Shown: positions 1-9,131, numbered from the stretch's first letter. The stretch is 64,000 nt of DNA from Flavobacterium piscisymbiosum (GCF_020905295.1 NZ_JAJJMM010000001.1:4030001-4094000), one strand, 5' to 3'. Notes: generated by a model not told the origin, from the letters alone. A program made the numbers and translations.

Positions 1-413
1 GCTTTGCCTTTAAATAAAGTATCTGTTTTTTTATTATTGATGACTATTATCGAATTGAGATAAATAGAATAATCAATATCATAATCTTCTGGTTCCGCCA
101 TTTTTTTCATATAAGTATTCATGGCCGCAGAAAGCGAATCTTTATTAGAACTAAGATATTGAATGAAATTTTGCTTTGTTACGTCTCCTTTAAGATATTG
201 TTTTGAGTATTCTTTTGAACGTGCTGCCCAGGTATTGTTTAGATTTTCCCATTCTTCGGTATCTTCCAGACGTGCGATTTGTTTTTTAATCGCAGTATTT
301 ATTTCCTTTTCATTTAACTGATAGGTGTTGTAGATAAAATAGCCTTGTATAGAGGTCAGGGCTATTACTGTAAAGATACAGGCACCAATCAGGAGCATTA
401 TTTTTCTTTTCAT
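1..413 (-). CDS. Sensor histidine kinase, N-terminal part (cut by window edge)
   Basis: The minus-strand frame opens with ATG at 411-413 and stays open to base 1, giving about 137 residues. It starts with MKRKIMLLIGACIFTVIALT, a charged start followed by one membrane helix (about residues 5-25), then a hydrophilic, helical, presumably periplasmic stretch rich in Lys and Glu. A short cytoplasmic N-terminus, one helix ending in a Gly-Tyr-Phe segment and a helical sensor region is how many Bacteroidota sensor kinases begin. The kinase domain lies outside the window, so the family call is inference. It diverges from the outer-membrane receptor at 710, and the array of direct repeats between them fits control of the receptor by this system. 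Confidence 0.5.
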   Translation of the reverse strand, partial: MKRKIMLLIGACIFTVIALTSIQGYFIYNTYQLNEKEINTAIKKQIARLEDTEEWENLNNTWAARSKEYSKQYLKGDVTKQNFIQYLSSNKDSLSAAMNTYMKKMAEPEDYDIDYSIYLNSIIVINNKKTDTLFKGK

Positions 414-506
414 CTGTACTTAAAGTTTTAATTTACAAAGCTACCGGTTTGTTTTGTTGAGGACAAAGCTATTGTATTTCGGGCTTTCTCTATTTAAAAA
501 TGTTAT

Positions 507-525
507 CGTTAACCCTACGTTAACC
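507..525. promoter_or_regulatory. Pair of GTTAACC direct repeats, 11 bp apart
   Basis: GTTAACC occurs at 508-514 and again at 519-525, exactly 11 bp apart, in the divergent intergenic region. Same-orientation half-sites one helical turn apart are the usual operator form of OmpR-type response regulators. See the three-copy array at 624-652. Confidence 0.5.
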
Positions 526-623
526 AAATTTAGAAACAATAATTCAGGCAAAAGCACGTCAGGAGCAAAAAGTCTTTTGCCAAAAGTTTTTTGTGTTTAC
601 AATCTACTTTTCAGCTTTTGGTG

Positions 624-652
624 TTTAACCCTTCGTTAACCCTCTGTTAACC
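624..652. promoter_or_regulatory. Triple (G/T)TTAACC array, 11-bp period
   Basis: TTTAACC at 624, GTTAACC at 635 and GTTAACC at 646 form three same-orientation repeats with an exact 11-bp step, ending 57 bp before the receptor start at 710. Together with the pair at 508/519 this is a five-copy operator candidate for the response regulator paired with the divergent kinase. The rest of the 414-709 gap shows nothing else I can name. Confidence 0.55.
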
Positions 653-709
653 ATTTTCGGAAAATGATTTGTAGAGATTTGCACCAGATAAATCATCAAA
701 AAATCATCA

Positions 710-3109
710 ATGAAAAAATTAATCATGTTACTGTTGTTGGGTTCTTTTGCGGGATATTCGCAGGAGATTTCCCTTTCTGGAAAGGTAGTTGACGGCTCTA
801 ATCAAGCCGTACCTTTTGCAGATGCGCTGCTTTTGCAAACAAAGGATTCTTTAATTTATAAAACAACACAGACAAACGAGTCCGGAGATTTTAATTTTGC
901 CGCTGTAGCGAAAGGCCATTATATCATTAAAATAAAAACAATAGGTTTTGAAGAGTATTACAAGACGATAAAACTTGAAAAAGATACGATTTTGGGTGTG
1001 CTTTCTTTAAAAGAAATAGCAAACAATCTTGATAATGTAACCATTACTTCAAAAAGACCCATTGTAAAACGTCAGGTTGACAGGCTTGAGTTTGCAGTAG
1101 AAAATTCATCTCTAGCATCAAACAATGCCTGGGAAATTTTAGGTAAAACGCCAGGTGTCATCACCAGTTCAGGAGGAGCAATAAGTATTCGTGGCAGCCA
1201 GAGTATTTTGGTCACCATCAATGACAAGAAGGTATATCTTACCGGGGAAGAATTAAAACAGTTTTTAGAAAATACCGGTGGTGAAGAAGTAAAATCGATA
1301 GAAGTTATCACCAACCCGCCTGCAAAATACGAAGCGCAGGGGAGTGCAGTTTTAAACATTAAATTAAAAAAGAGTTTAGTATTAGGCTATAAAGGATCTG
1401 TAAACACAGCTTACATACAATCGATTTACCCAAAAGGAATTGCATCCATAAACCAGTTTTATAAAGGAAAAAAATTATCTCTGGAAGGAAGATATGGTTT
1501 TGGTTCTGGTGTATATGTCAATGAAGGAGTTGATGTTGTCGATTATTTAAAGGAAAATGGTTCGGTCGATTCCCGCTGGGAAAGTATCATGAGACGCAAG
1601 TCAAAGTCGCTTGCACAGCATTCTTATCGCCTTCAGGCTTCTTATGAAATTGATTCCCTCAATACAATTGCTGTTGGAGGAACCGGATTTATCGCAAAAC
1701 AACAGAAAGGAAACTTTACAGTACCAACCCTTATTTATGGAGATAATGGAGCGCTTGATTCGCTTTATGTAACCCGAAACAACCGCACAAATCCTATGAC
1801 AAATAATGCGTACAATATGTTATACGAACATTTGTTTAGCGAAAAAGAAAAGGTATCTGTAGCGGCAGATTATACCCAATATTGGCGTCAGGAGCGTCAG
1901 GATATTAGTTCTGAATTTTCGCTTCCTGATGAAAATCCGTATCGTAACGGGCGCTTTATAAGTGATAATGTACAGGATATTCAGCTTTTTTCAGCTCAGG
2001 CCGATTATTCGAATGAAAAGAACGGAACACTTGAAGCAGGATTAAAATTTGGTAACGTAAAAGCCGAAAGCAGTCTCGACTACAAAGACGAAATCGATGG
2101 CAATCTGGTAAATAATCCCAATAGAACCAGCCTTTTTCTTTATGATGAATCTATATTGGCAGGTTACGGAAGTTACAACAAAGAATTTGGGAAATGGAGT
2201 TTAAAGGCCGGATTACGAGGAGAATATACAGCCCTGAAAGGAAATTCAGTTACAACGGCTGAAGTTAACGAGCAGCATTATTTCAAGCTTTTTCCAACTT
2301 TTTATGGTCTTTATAAAGCAGCAGAAGGTCATGAAATTGGGATTTCTTACGGCAAGAGAATTACAAGACCGCAATACAGCAGGCTGAATCCGTTTCGTTC
2401 TTATTATAATTCGTATTCTTATTTTATGGGTGATCCCAAATTATTGCCTACCATTAGTCATAATATTAATTTACTTTATACCCTAAAAAATAAATACAAT
2501 TTTGATCTTTTTTACCGTCTGGAGAAAGATCCTTCGATGGAAATTTCTTATCAGGAATACGACACTAAAATGCTGGTATATCATTTTACAAATATTAAAA
2601 AAGATTTTGCCTTTGGACTTGAGTTCAATACCAACCTTACTTTGTATGATTTCTGGGAATCCGGAATACAGGCAGGATTGAGCTATGTCGAAGATCGTTT
2701 TCAGGGAAGAGATGGCAACTTGTACAAAAACGGAAAACCTACTTATAATACCAGTATCAGCAACCGTTTTGTGCTCAACAAAAAGAAAACCCTAAATGCA
2801 GAATTAAATTTTCAATACAATTCTTCATCAGTACAAGGAACTTTTGTTTACAGTCAGACCTCAAACCTTTCTGCGTCGATTCGCAAGAAAATATGGGAAG
2901 GCAATGGGGAAGTATACGCGATCATTTCGGATATTTATCGTGGCGAAAAAGAAAAAGTCGTTACAGATTATGCTAACCAGTATAATTATTTTAAGTCTTA
3001 TGGAGATAGCCAGAGTATTCGATTAGGATTTCGTTATAATTTTGGAAATCAGAGTCTGGTTAACAAAAAGAAAGAAGAATCTCAAACCGAAGAACAGCAA
3101 CGGTTATAA
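710..3109 (+). CDS. Outer-membrane beta-barrel receptor, TonB-dependent-like
   Basis: 799 residues. An N-terminal signal peptide (about 1-17, ending YSQ) is followed by a carboxypeptidase regulatory-like beta-sandwich (about 20-105), a plug-like domain with the segment SIRGSQSILVTINDKK (about 160-175), and a long Tyr/Asn-rich barrel. This matches the 'outer membrane beta-barrel family' (OMP_b-brl_3 type) common in Flavobacteriia rather than a SusC protein; no SusD partner follows. The C-terminus continues past the last barrel strand (RLGFRYNFGNQ) with a short polar Lys/Glu/Gln tail. The ligand is unknown. It probably answers to the two-component system encoded divergently, through the 11-bp repeat arrays upstream. 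Confidence 0.8.
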   Translation: MKKLIMLLLLGSFAGYSQEISLSGKVVDGSNQAVPFADALLLQTKDSLIYKTTQTNESGDFNFAAVAKGHYIIKIKTIGFEEYYKTIKLEKDTILGVLSLKEIANNLDNVTITSKRPIVKRQVDRLEFAVENSSLASNNAWEILGKTPGVITSSGGAISIRGSQSILVTINDKKVYLTGEELKQFLENTGGEEVKSIEVITNPPAKYEAQGSAVLNIKLKKSLVLGYKGSVNTAYIQSIYPKGIASINQFYKGKKLSLEGRYGFGSGVYVNEGVDVVDYLKENGSVDSRWESIMRRKSKSLAQHSYRLQASYEIDSLNTIAVGGTGFIAKQQKGNFTVPTLIYGDNGALDSLYVTRNNRTNPMTNNAYNMLYEHLFSEKEKVSVAADYTQYWRQERQDISSEFSLPDENPYRNGRFISDNVQDIQLFSAQADYSNEKNGTLEAGLKFGNVKAESSLDYKDEIDGNLVNNPNRTSLFLYDESILAGYGSYNKEFGKWSLKAGLRGEYTALKGNSVTTAEVNEQHYFKLFPTFYGLYKAAEGHEIGISYGKRITRPQYSRLNPFRSYYNSYSYFMGDPKLLPTISHNINLLYTLKNKYNFDLFYRLEKDPSMEISYQEYDTKMLVYHFTNIKKDFAFGLEFNTNLTLYDFWESGIQAGLSYVEDRFQGRDGNLYKNGKPTYNTSISNRFVLNKKKTLNAELNFQYNSSSVQGTFVYSQTSNLSASIRKKIWEGNGEVYAIISDIYRGEKEKVVTDYANQYNYFKSYGDSQSIRLGFRYNFGNQSLVNKKKEESQTEEQQRL

Positions 3110-3271
3110 CCAGAATGAGTTGAGCATTTAGATAAGAAATAAAATTAATCTTAGTAATATTTAAACTAAGAGAAATGCAAATTCAATAATAAAGATTTTC
3201 TATACAAACCCTGCAAACTCACTCGAAAATGATGCGTATATTTGGGTTTGTAAATCATAATAATGCTATCT

Positions 3272-4294
3272 ATGAAGAAAATAGGATTTTTATCGTTTGG
3301 GCATTGGGCTGATCATCCTTCTTACAAAGCTCGTACCGCAAGCGATACACTGCTTCAGTCGATAGATTTGGCTGTTGCTGCTGAGGAAATTGGCTTGGAT
3401 GGCGCTTATTTTAGAGTACATCATTTTGCACGACAGTTGGCATCACCTTTTCCTTTACTTTCGGCCATTGGCGCTAAGACGAGTAAAATAGAGATTGGTA
3501 CCGGAGTGATCGATATGCGTTATGAAAACCCTCTCTATATGGTCGAAGATGCCGGTGCTGCAGACTTAATTTCAGAAGGACGTCTGCAACTAGGAATTAG
3601 TAGAGGATCACCGGAACAGGTTATTGACGGCTGGCGCTCTTTTGGTTATGAACCGTTGCCCGGCGAAACCGATGCCGATATGGGACGCAAAAAAGCTTTA
3701 GAATTTTTGGATAAACTTAAAGGAGAGGGATTTGCAGAACCAAACCCATATCCTATGTTTCCTAATCCGCCTGGTTTATTGCGACTTGAACCTCATTCTG
3801 AAGGATTGAGAGATAGAATCTGGTGGGGAGCAGCATCTAATGCAACTGCTATTTGGGCAGCTGAAAACGGAATGCACCTGCAAAGTTCTACCTTAAAGTA
3901 CGATGAAAACGGAAAACCTTTCCATATTCAACAGGCAGAGCAAATCAGGTTGTATAAAGAAGCCTGGAAGAAAGCAGGACATCAGCGTGAGCCAAGAGTT
4001 TCTGTAAGCCGTTCTATTTTTGCACTGGTAAATGATCAGGACAAATATTATTTTGGAGATCAGGGCAAAGGTTCTGATAGTTTTGGTAATATAGAAACTG
4101 ATAAACGCGCAATCTTTGGGAAAAGTTACGCAGCTGAACCAGATAAGCTTATCGCAGAACTGGCTCAGGATGAAGCTATTCAGGAAGCTGATACCGTTTT
4201 ACTTACAATACCCAATACATTAGGCGTTGAGTATAATGTACACATATTATCTTCTATACTAAAATACATTGCTCCAGAGCTGGGTTGGCGTTAA
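3272..4294 (+). CDS. Luciferase-like (LLM class) flavin-dependent oxidoreductase
   Basis: About 340 residues beginning MKKIGFLSFGHW, read as the first beta strand of a bacterial-luciferase TIM barrel. The in-frame ATG nine bases upstream (3263) is possible, but 3272 puts the strand right at the N-terminus as is usual. Typical family segments are IEIGTGVIDMRYENPLYMVE and the Gly/Arg segment RLQLGISRGSPEQVIDG. These proteins use FMNH2 or F420-like cofactors for monooxygenation or reduction; the substrate cannot be read from sequence. It stands alone with its own terminator at 4315-4344, and its neighbours give no pathway hint. Confidence 0.85.
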   Translation: MKKIGFLSFGHWADHPSYKARTASDTLLQSIDLAVAAEEIGLDGAYFRVHHFARQLASPFPLLSAIGAKTSKIEIGTGVIDMRYENPLYMVEDAGAADLISEGRLQLGISRGSPEQVIDGWRSFGYEPLPGETDADMGRKKALEFLDKLKGEGFAEPNPYPMFPNPPGLLRLEPHSEGLRDRIWWGAASNATAIWAAENGMHLQSSTLKYDENGKPFHIQQAEQIRLYKEAWKKAGHQREPRVSVSRSIFALVNDQDKYYFGDQGKGSDSFGNIETDKRAIFGKSYAAEPDKLIAELAQDEAIQEADTVLLTIPNTLGVEYNVHILSSILKYIAPELGWR

Positions 4295-4314
4295 ACTTAT
4301 TGAAAATACTACAA

Positions 4315-4344
4315 AAAGCCCTCTAATTTTAGTTAGAGGGCTTT
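4315..4344 (+). terminator. Intrinsic terminator after the LLM oxidoreductase
   Basis: A perfect 12-bp stem (AAAGCCCTCTAA at 4315-4326 pairing with 4333-4344) around a 6-base loop begins 20 bp after the stop codon. The right arm ends in CTTT. Confidence 0.75.
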
Positions 4345-4500
4345 CTGATATAAGAAATATAGTACTCCATTTTTCACAACTAACTATTAATTAACAGTAT
4401 AAATAAGAGCAGTTTACAATTTTATTTTAATTTAAAATATTGGATTTCAATATTATGACATAAATTTTAATATATTTACTGTCAATAAATAATTATTAAG

Positions 4501-4692
4501 ATGCAAGAAGGTACAGTAAAATTCTTCAATGAAGAAAAAGGGTTTGGATTTATTACTCCAAAGAACGGTGGAAGTGAAATTTTTGTTCACGTTTCAGGTT
4601 TGTCAGAAAATATTCGTGAGAACGATGAAGTACGTTACGATATAGCAGAAGGTAAAAAAGGACCGAACGCTGTAAACGTAGTTGTAGCTTAA
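4501..4692 (+). CDS. Cold-shock domain protein (CspA family)
   Basis: 63 residues forming a single cold-shock domain. RNP1 is visible as KGFGFI (about residues 13-18) and RNP2 as IFVHVS (about 27-32). The length is normal for Bacteroidota single-domain Csps. Such proteins bind single-stranded RNA/DNA and act as RNA chaperones. The preceding ~200 bases are very AT-rich and free of genes, as expected for a Csp leader, and a terminator follows at 4714. Confidence 0.93.
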   Translation: MQEGTVKFFNEEKGFGFITPKNGGSEIFVHVSGLSENIRENDEVRYDIAEGKKGPNAVNVVVA

Positions 4693-4713
4693 AACTACTG
4701 AGAAAAAGAATAT

Positions 4714-4746
4714 AAAGCACCTGCCGTTGGTAGGTGCTTTTTTCGT
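4714..4746 (+). terminator. Intrinsic terminator of the cold-shock gene
   Basis: A 12-bp stem with one G-T pair (4714-4725 with 4729-4740) and a 3-base loop, followed by a run of T: a strong Rho-independent terminator 20 bp after the stop codon. Confidence 0.85.
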
Positions 4747-4808
4747 ATAAAAAAAAGCGTATTGAAGGAATTAGAGTATTATAAAGAATAAATAAAACTA
4801 AGTAGTTT

Positions 4809-5156
4809 ATGAGTTTGAGTAATAAAGAAATATTAGAAAAGGCAAATGCCGCTGTTACTGCAGGAGATAACGAAGGATTTCTATCGTTTTGTACCGAAGA
4901 TACAAAATGGACATTTGTAGGAGATAAAACCTTGGAAGGTAAACAAGCAGTTCGCGAATATATGGCAAAAGAATATTTGGAACCGCCAAAATTTATGGTC
5001 GATCATCTAATCGCCGAAGGTGATTTTGTCACAGCAATTGGCAAGATCAGTCTTAATGCTGAAGGAGAAAAAAAGATCGATTACCATTATAGTGATGTAT
5101 GGAGATTTCACGATGGTAAAATGACTGAATTAACAGCTTTTGTTATCGAGATTTGA
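4809..5156 (+). CDS. SnoaL/NTF2-like small protein
   Basis: 115 residues with the NTF2-like alpha+beta cone pattern: an N-terminal helix pair, then FCTEDTKWTFVGDKTLEGK and the C-terminal strands DYHYSDVWRFHDGKMTELTAF. Family members are small polyketide cyclase-like or ketosteroid isomerase-like enzymes or binding proteins, and this one has no signal peptide, so it should be cytoplasmic. No neighbour suggests a substrate. It is separated from the cold-shock gene by a terminator and converges on the small acidic gene at 5232-5471 across a shared hairpin. Confidence 0.8.
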   Translation: MSLSNKEILEKANAAVTAGDNEGFLSFCTEDTKWTFVGDKTLEGKQAVREYMAKEYLEPPKFMVDHLIAEGDFVTAIGKISLNAEGEKKIDYHYSDVWRFHDGKMTELTAFVIEI

Positions 5157-5163
5157 TATAAAA

Positions 5164-5190
5164 AAAGCCGATGAAGCATTCATCGACTTT
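5164..5190. terminator. Hairpin terminator shared by convergent genes
   Basis: A 12-bp stem with one mismatch (5164-5175 with 5179-5190), preceded by a run of A and immediately after the stop codon of the NTF2-like gene. It can serve both that gene and the minus-strand gene ending at 5232. Confidence 0.65.
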
Positions 5191-5231
5191 AAGATCTGTT
5201 CATCCAGATTTGATTTGTTTTTCATATCGTA

Positions 5232-5471
5232 TTATCTGATGTTATTATCAGATTCTATTTCTTCCCAGTCATTTTCATCATATTCTGAATCAAGGTCTTC
5301 CTCAAGATCTTCTTCCAGGTCTCCAAGCTCTAAGTTGTAATGGTTACCGGCACTCAATTTTGCTTCAAAAGCGTCCAGATAATCATCATAATTTAATAAA
5401 AGCTGTTCTTCATAATTTGTTATATCATCTGAAGATTCATCAGACATATAAGAGTAATTTTCGGAATTCAT
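5232..5471 (-). CDS. Small, very acidic hypothetical protein
   Basis: 79 residues with an extreme acidic bias: the C-terminal half is mostly Glu, Asp and Leu (for example DLEEDLEEDL). No signal peptide, no Cys and no membrane helix. I recognise no family. The ATG is preceded by an AT-rich leader and the gene ends at a bidirectional hairpin, which argues that it is real. It may form a pair of small proteins with the gene at 5672-5884. It could be a DNA-mimic or cation-binding protein, but nothing in the sequence proves that. Confidence 0.5.
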   Translation of the reverse strand: MNSENYSYMSDESSDDITNYEEQLLLNYDDYLDAFEAKLSAGNHYNLELGDLEEDLEEDLDSEYDENDWEEIESDNNIR

Positions 5472-5671
5472 ATATAGTAGTTTTAAAATTAATAGCGTAT
5501 TAATGATCTAAGTTTTCCTCATTAGAATATTTTAAAATTAAAATTTATATCACAGGAAAACTTATACAATTTTCAGGAAGGATTATCAAATTTTCATCTT
5601 AAAATAAACCTGAAAACTTTCTAAATGTTTTTAGGTAAGAAATCAATTGAAAATAGCATTGATTAGGATCT

Positions 5672-5884
5672 TTATAAGAGAAAATCACCATGCCCCATTT
5701 TTTCAAGTGTATTACAAAATTCACTATCAAGATAATTTGATTCTTTACCAAAGCAGGATAATGGTTCGTTTACGAATTCATAGCTCTGTTCCAGATGATT
5801 GCGTTCATGTTTTTCCATAAACATTTTTGATTCTGAAGATATTGATAGTTGCTGATGGTAATTATTATAGTGAGTAGTTATCAT
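5672..5884 (-). CDS. Small hypothetical protein
   Basis: 70 residues, hydrophilic, rich in His, Asn, Glu and Ser, with two Cys (in the segments LSCFGKE and EFCNTLE). No membrane segment or known motif. It lies 200 bp upstream of the acidic small gene on the same strand, so the two could be co-transcribed. The start is the first ATG after a stop-rich AT stretch. Whether it is expressed cannot be judged here. Confidence 0.4.
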   Translation of the reverse strand: MITTHYNNYHQQLSISSESKMFMEKHERNHLEQSYEFVNEPLSCFGKESNYLDSEFCNTLEKMGHGDFLL

Positions 5885-6271
5885 ATTATTAGGTTTTTAG
5901 TTACGATGTTCTAATTCAAATTTAATAAGGCAACACCTAAAAATGTTTATATCATTTATAGTCAAGAGTTGTTTAATTATCAGTTTTCTAAATATTCTAA
6001 ACTACTTTATACGGAAATTAAATGATTCTTTAAATCGTAATTATATTGAAAAGACAACTATATATTATTAATGATTTTAACCCAGTAATCGACTTGTAAT
6101 TTTGAAATAATTTACAGATTGGATGTAAATTTATTTAGTCGGGCAGAAGTACATTTATTTCTAAATAAAAGCTAAACAAATAACGACTTAGATATTACTA
6201 AAAACAATAAAAATGGCAATCTCTAATTGTACTATAAAAGATACCGAAATTATAATGATAACAGAACGAAA
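5885..6271. other. Gene-free AT-rich interval
   Basis: About 390 bp between divergent genes. It is very AT-rich with many short A/T runs. I see no convincing ORF, repeat, hairpin or TAnnTTTG box that I would defend. Confidence 0.5.
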
Positions 6272-7999
6272 ATGAAAACGGAAATAATGAAAAAGCGAAT
6301 TGCAATTTTAGGCGGAGGACCAAGCGGACTGTTTATGTATAAAAGATTGGTTGAATCCGGAAAATCTAATTTTGAAGTGGATATTTATGAACGAAAAAGT
6401 ACTCTTGGCGCAGGAATGCCTTATAGTCATGAAGGAGCAAATGATGAGCATGTAACCAATGTATCCGATAACGAAACGCCCGGAATAGTTACCTCAATTT
6501 CAGAATGGATTTTAACCGTTCCTCAAGATTTACTGGCAAGGTTTAATGTTGATCTGGATAAATTTAATGAATATAAAGTATTGCCCAGATTACTTTTTGG
6601 ATATTATCTTGCCGACCAGTTTAAGCTATTGCAGCAAAAAGGGGATGAAGTCGGGATTACAACCAGAGTGCATTATCAAACCAATGTTATGGATATTTGT
6701 TACAATGAACAGGGGAAAGAAGTATGGGTAGAAACCACTACTGGTAAAGATAAATTTGATTATGTCGTAATTTGTACCGGGCATAACTGGCCAGTGCGAC
6801 ACGAAGGAAAAGTTAAAGGATATTATGATGCTCCATATCCGCCATCAAAACTTTTACTTAAACTCAATCATGCCGTAGCGATAAAAGGATCTTCATTAAC
6901 TGCCATTGATGCCATACGAACACTTGCAAGAGAAAATGGTTCATTTAACAAAGATGAAGACGGAAATGTAAGTTTTCAAAGTCATGCCGAAAGCCCGGAT
7001 TTTAAAATGATTATGCATTCCAGAAGCGGAATGCTTCCCGCGGTTCGGTTTCATCTTGAAGATTCGCATCTTAATAATGACTCGCTTCTTACGGAAGATG
7101 AAATTGAACTTCACAGAAAAAGCAATGACGGTTTTCTGTCTTTGGATTTTGTTTTTCAAAAAGATTTTAAAGAGATTTTCAGGGAAAAGGATCCTGATTT
7201 TTATAATAGAATTAAAGATCTTAGTATTGAAGATTTTGTGGTGGAAATGATGGAACTTCGCGAACGTCTGGAACCATTTCAGCTTTTAAAAGCAGAATAT
7301 ATTCAGGCAGAAAAATCCATAAAAAGACAAGAATCAGTATATTGGAAAGAAATGCTGGCAGTATTGAGTTTTGCTATGAATCATCCGGCAAAATACCTTT
7401 CGGCAGAAGATATGCAGCGCCTTCAAAAAGTACTTATGCCTTTAATTTCGATTGTAATAGCATTTGTTCCTCAAAGATCCTGTACAGAATTACTGGCTCT
7501 TCATCAGGCAGGCGTTTTGGATATTATTCCTGTTGGCGCAGAAAGTACCGTAGAACCTCAAAACGATGGAGGGATTTTATATCATTTTTCTGATCAGGAT
7601 AATAATCCTAAGTCGGTTTATTATGAAACGTTTATTGATTGTGTGGGCCAGCCACATTTATCTTATGCTGATTTTCCTTTTAAAAGTTTACTTTCGCAAA
7701 AAGCAATTACACCTGCCAAAATAAAATTCAAGTCAAAAGAAATAGGACATCTGGCTTTTTCAGAAGGCAATAATTCCATAGAAAAAGACAGTACCGGAAG
7801 CTACTTTTTAAGCGTTTCCGGAATTGCCATTAATGATAATTTTCAAATTATTGATCAGTACGGGGCATATAACGAAAACCTATACATTATGGCTGTTCCT
7901 TACATTGGCGGTTATAATCCTGATTATTCCGGATTAGATTTTTGCGAAGCAGCCTCATTGCGTATTTTACATAGCATACAGGAAATTGGAATCAGCTAG
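6272..7999 (+). CDS. FAD/NAD(P)-binding protein
   Basis: About 575 residues. The first strand and dinucleotide loop read RIAILGGGPSGLFMYKRL, a GxGxxG Rossmann motif directly at the N-terminus, so the start is best placed at 6272 or 6287 (two in-frame ATGs) rather than at the ORF limit 6227. ICTGHNWPVRHEGK is an ATG-type motif of flavoprotein oxidoreductases, and a C-terminal segment with GGYNPDYSGLDF completes the fold. This resembles the FAD-NAD(P)-binding family (PF13454-like) found as single genes in Bacteroidota. The substrate is unknown. It is monocistronic and is followed by a perfect 18-bp hairpin. Confidence 0.75.
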   Translation: MKTEIMKKRIAILGGGPSGLFMYKRLVESGKSNFEVDIYERKSTLGAGMPYSHEGANDEHVTNVSDNETPGIVTSISEWILTVPQDLLARFNVDLDKFNEYKVLPRLLFGYYLADQFKLLQQKGDEVGITTRVHYQTNVMDICYNEQGKEVWVETTTGKDKFDYVVICTGHNWPVRHEGKVKGYYDAPYPPSKLLLKLNHAVAIKGSSLTAIDAIRTLARENGSFNKDEDGNVSFQSHAESPDFKMIMHSRSGMLPAVRFHLEDSHLNNDSLLTEDEIELHRKSNDGFLSLDFVFQKDFKEIFREKDPDFYNRIKDLSIEDFVVEMMELRERLEPFQLLKAEYIQAEKSIKRQESVYWKEMLAVLSFAMNHPAKYLSAEDMQRLQKVLMPLISIVIAFVPQRSCTELLALHQAGVLDIIPVGAESTVEPQNDGGILYHFSDQDNNPKSVYYETFIDCVGQPHLSYADFPFKSLLSQKAITPAKIKFKSKEIGHLAFSEGNNSIEKDSTGSYFLSVSGIAINDNFQIIDQYGAYNENLYIMAVPYIGGYNPDYSGLDFCEAASLRILHSIQEIGIS

Positions 8000-8044
8000 T
8001 TAAGTTCACTTTATTTTAATAGCTGAATTTGTTTAAAAAATAAA

Positions 8045-8084
8045 AGATTCCACGATTTAGATCGTAATCTAAATCGTGGAATCT
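8045..8084. terminator. Perfect 18-bp hairpin between convergent genes
   Basis: Arms 8045-8062 and 8067-8084 pair without mismatch around CGTA. There is no long T-run on either side, so this may be a bidirectional terminator or a small mobile hairpin. It sits between the convergent FAD gene and the cupin gene. Confidence 0.6.
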
Positions 8085-8191
8085 CATTAATTATCAGGAA
8101 TATTAATATCCCAAAAAGTGATTTAAAATGTATTGAAAACTTCCTTAAGTACCTTTAAAAAGAAATCCCAATCATCAAAATCATTATCAAT

Positions 8192-8665
8192 CTATTTAGA
8201 ATCAGGTTTAAAAAGGTCATCAGAGTTTTCAGTAATCGGAATATACAAGCGTTCCCAAACATCGCTATCGACCATATCCCAGCTGTGGCCTTTTCCTTTA
8301 AGATCTTCGGCCAACAATACAACACCGGGTTCAATTATAAAAGTACTTCCATCAGATACCTTAAATTTTATTTTACCTTTTACCGTTATTACATATTGTT
8401 TTCTTGGAGCTGTGTGCGCATTTTTTTCCCATTCTTCTGTTTTATTGCTGTACCAGAACGAAGCGGTATTCATATGTTTTAATGAAGGTATCGAACCTTT
8501 TTCGAAAGAAGAACTTCCATCAGCTTTATTGATAAGGCGATATGCAGGAATATCTGCAGCTTCTTCAAGAGCTTTTACAGAAACCTTTTTGTGATCTTGT
8601 GCGTAATTATTAGTTGCTGACATAAAAGCGGCAATTAGGATAAATCCTTTTAATAGATTTTTCAT
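8192..8665 (-). CDS. Exported cupin-domain protein
   Basis: 157 residues. A signal peptide (about 1-22, ending NNYAQ) precedes a single cupin barrel; the segments AHTAPRKQYVITVKGKIKFKVSDG and FIIEPGVVLLAEDLKGKGHSW (about 85-130) are the two cupin motifs, with partly degenerate metal ligands. It is the last gene of a minus-strand set with the Dabb protein (34 bp gap) and the porin. Function is unknown; an exported cupin next to a Dabb protein suggests handling of a small organic molecule entering through the porin, which is inference. Confidence 0.72.
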   Translation of the reverse strand: MKNLLKGFILIAAFMSATNNYAQDHKKVSVKALEEAADIPAYRLINKADGSSSFEKGSIPSLKHMNTASFWYSNKTEEWEKNAHTAPRKQYVITVKGKIKFKVSDGSTFIIEPGVVLLAEDLKGKGHSWDMVDSDVWERLYIPITENSDDLFKPDSK

Positions 8666-8699
8666 TTTAATAGTAATTTTAAAGATAATAATTATTTTT

Positions 8700-9119
8700 T
8701 TATTGATTGTAAACTGAATCGTGAACCATCATTTTATTAAAAAATGGTTTGTATTTTGCGACCAAAGCAAGATGTCCGTCCAGTTTTCCGTAAGTTTCTA
8801 AATCTTCGAGAGAATCAAATTCCATAGACGCATTGTAAGTAAAAGAATTGTCCATAACCGGTCTTGGAGAAGAGTTTGCCGGTCCGCCATATCGCACATT
8901 TTTGACGTAAGGGAGTTTTTTAAGCCCTTCAAAAAAGTTTTCAAAATCTTTTACCTGAGCCGCTGTAAGTTCTGGCTTAAGCCAGAAAAGCAAGTAATGA
9001 AAATAAACGGTTTTAGTTTTAGATGCTACTGTATTGAGAGGATTTGCCAATACATTTTCTCCGGCAAGGGCAAGTGCTCCCACACTGGCTGATGTGATAA
9101 TAAAATTTCTTCGTTTCAT
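8700..9119 (-). CDS. Exported Dabb (stress-responsive A/B barrel) protein
   Basis: 139 residues. The N-terminus MKRRNFIITSASVGALALAG looks like a Tat signal (RRNF followed by a hydrophobic stretch). The mature part begins VYFHYLLFWLKPELTAAQV and contains VKNVRYGGPA, as expected of a Dabb ferredoxin-like dimeric barrel. It lies only 12 bp from the upstream porin gene, so the two are almost surely co-transcribed. Ligand or reaction not known. Confidence 0.78.
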   Translation of the reverse strand: MKRRNFIITSASVGALALAGENVLANPLNTVASKTKTVYFHYLLFWLKPELTAAQVKDFENFFEGLKKLPYVKNVRYGGPANSSPRPVMDNSFTYNASMEFDSLEDLETYGKLDGHLALVAKYKPFFNKMMVHDSVYNQ

Positions 9120-9131
9120 AATATTAGATTT

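Noticed and set aside
454..639. 61-residue ORF in the first divergent control region
   Set aside because: It covers the GTTAACC operator arrays, has no good start context and reads as translated AT-rich control DNA.
5140..5340. Ser-rich 66-residue plus-strand ORF
   Set aside because: It is the antisense shadow of the acidic minus-strand gene; the Ser/Arg runs are complements of Glu/Asp codons.
8133..8594. 153-residue plus-strand ORF
   Set aside because: Antisense to the cupin gene, which has a signal peptide and cupin motifs; this frame has neither.
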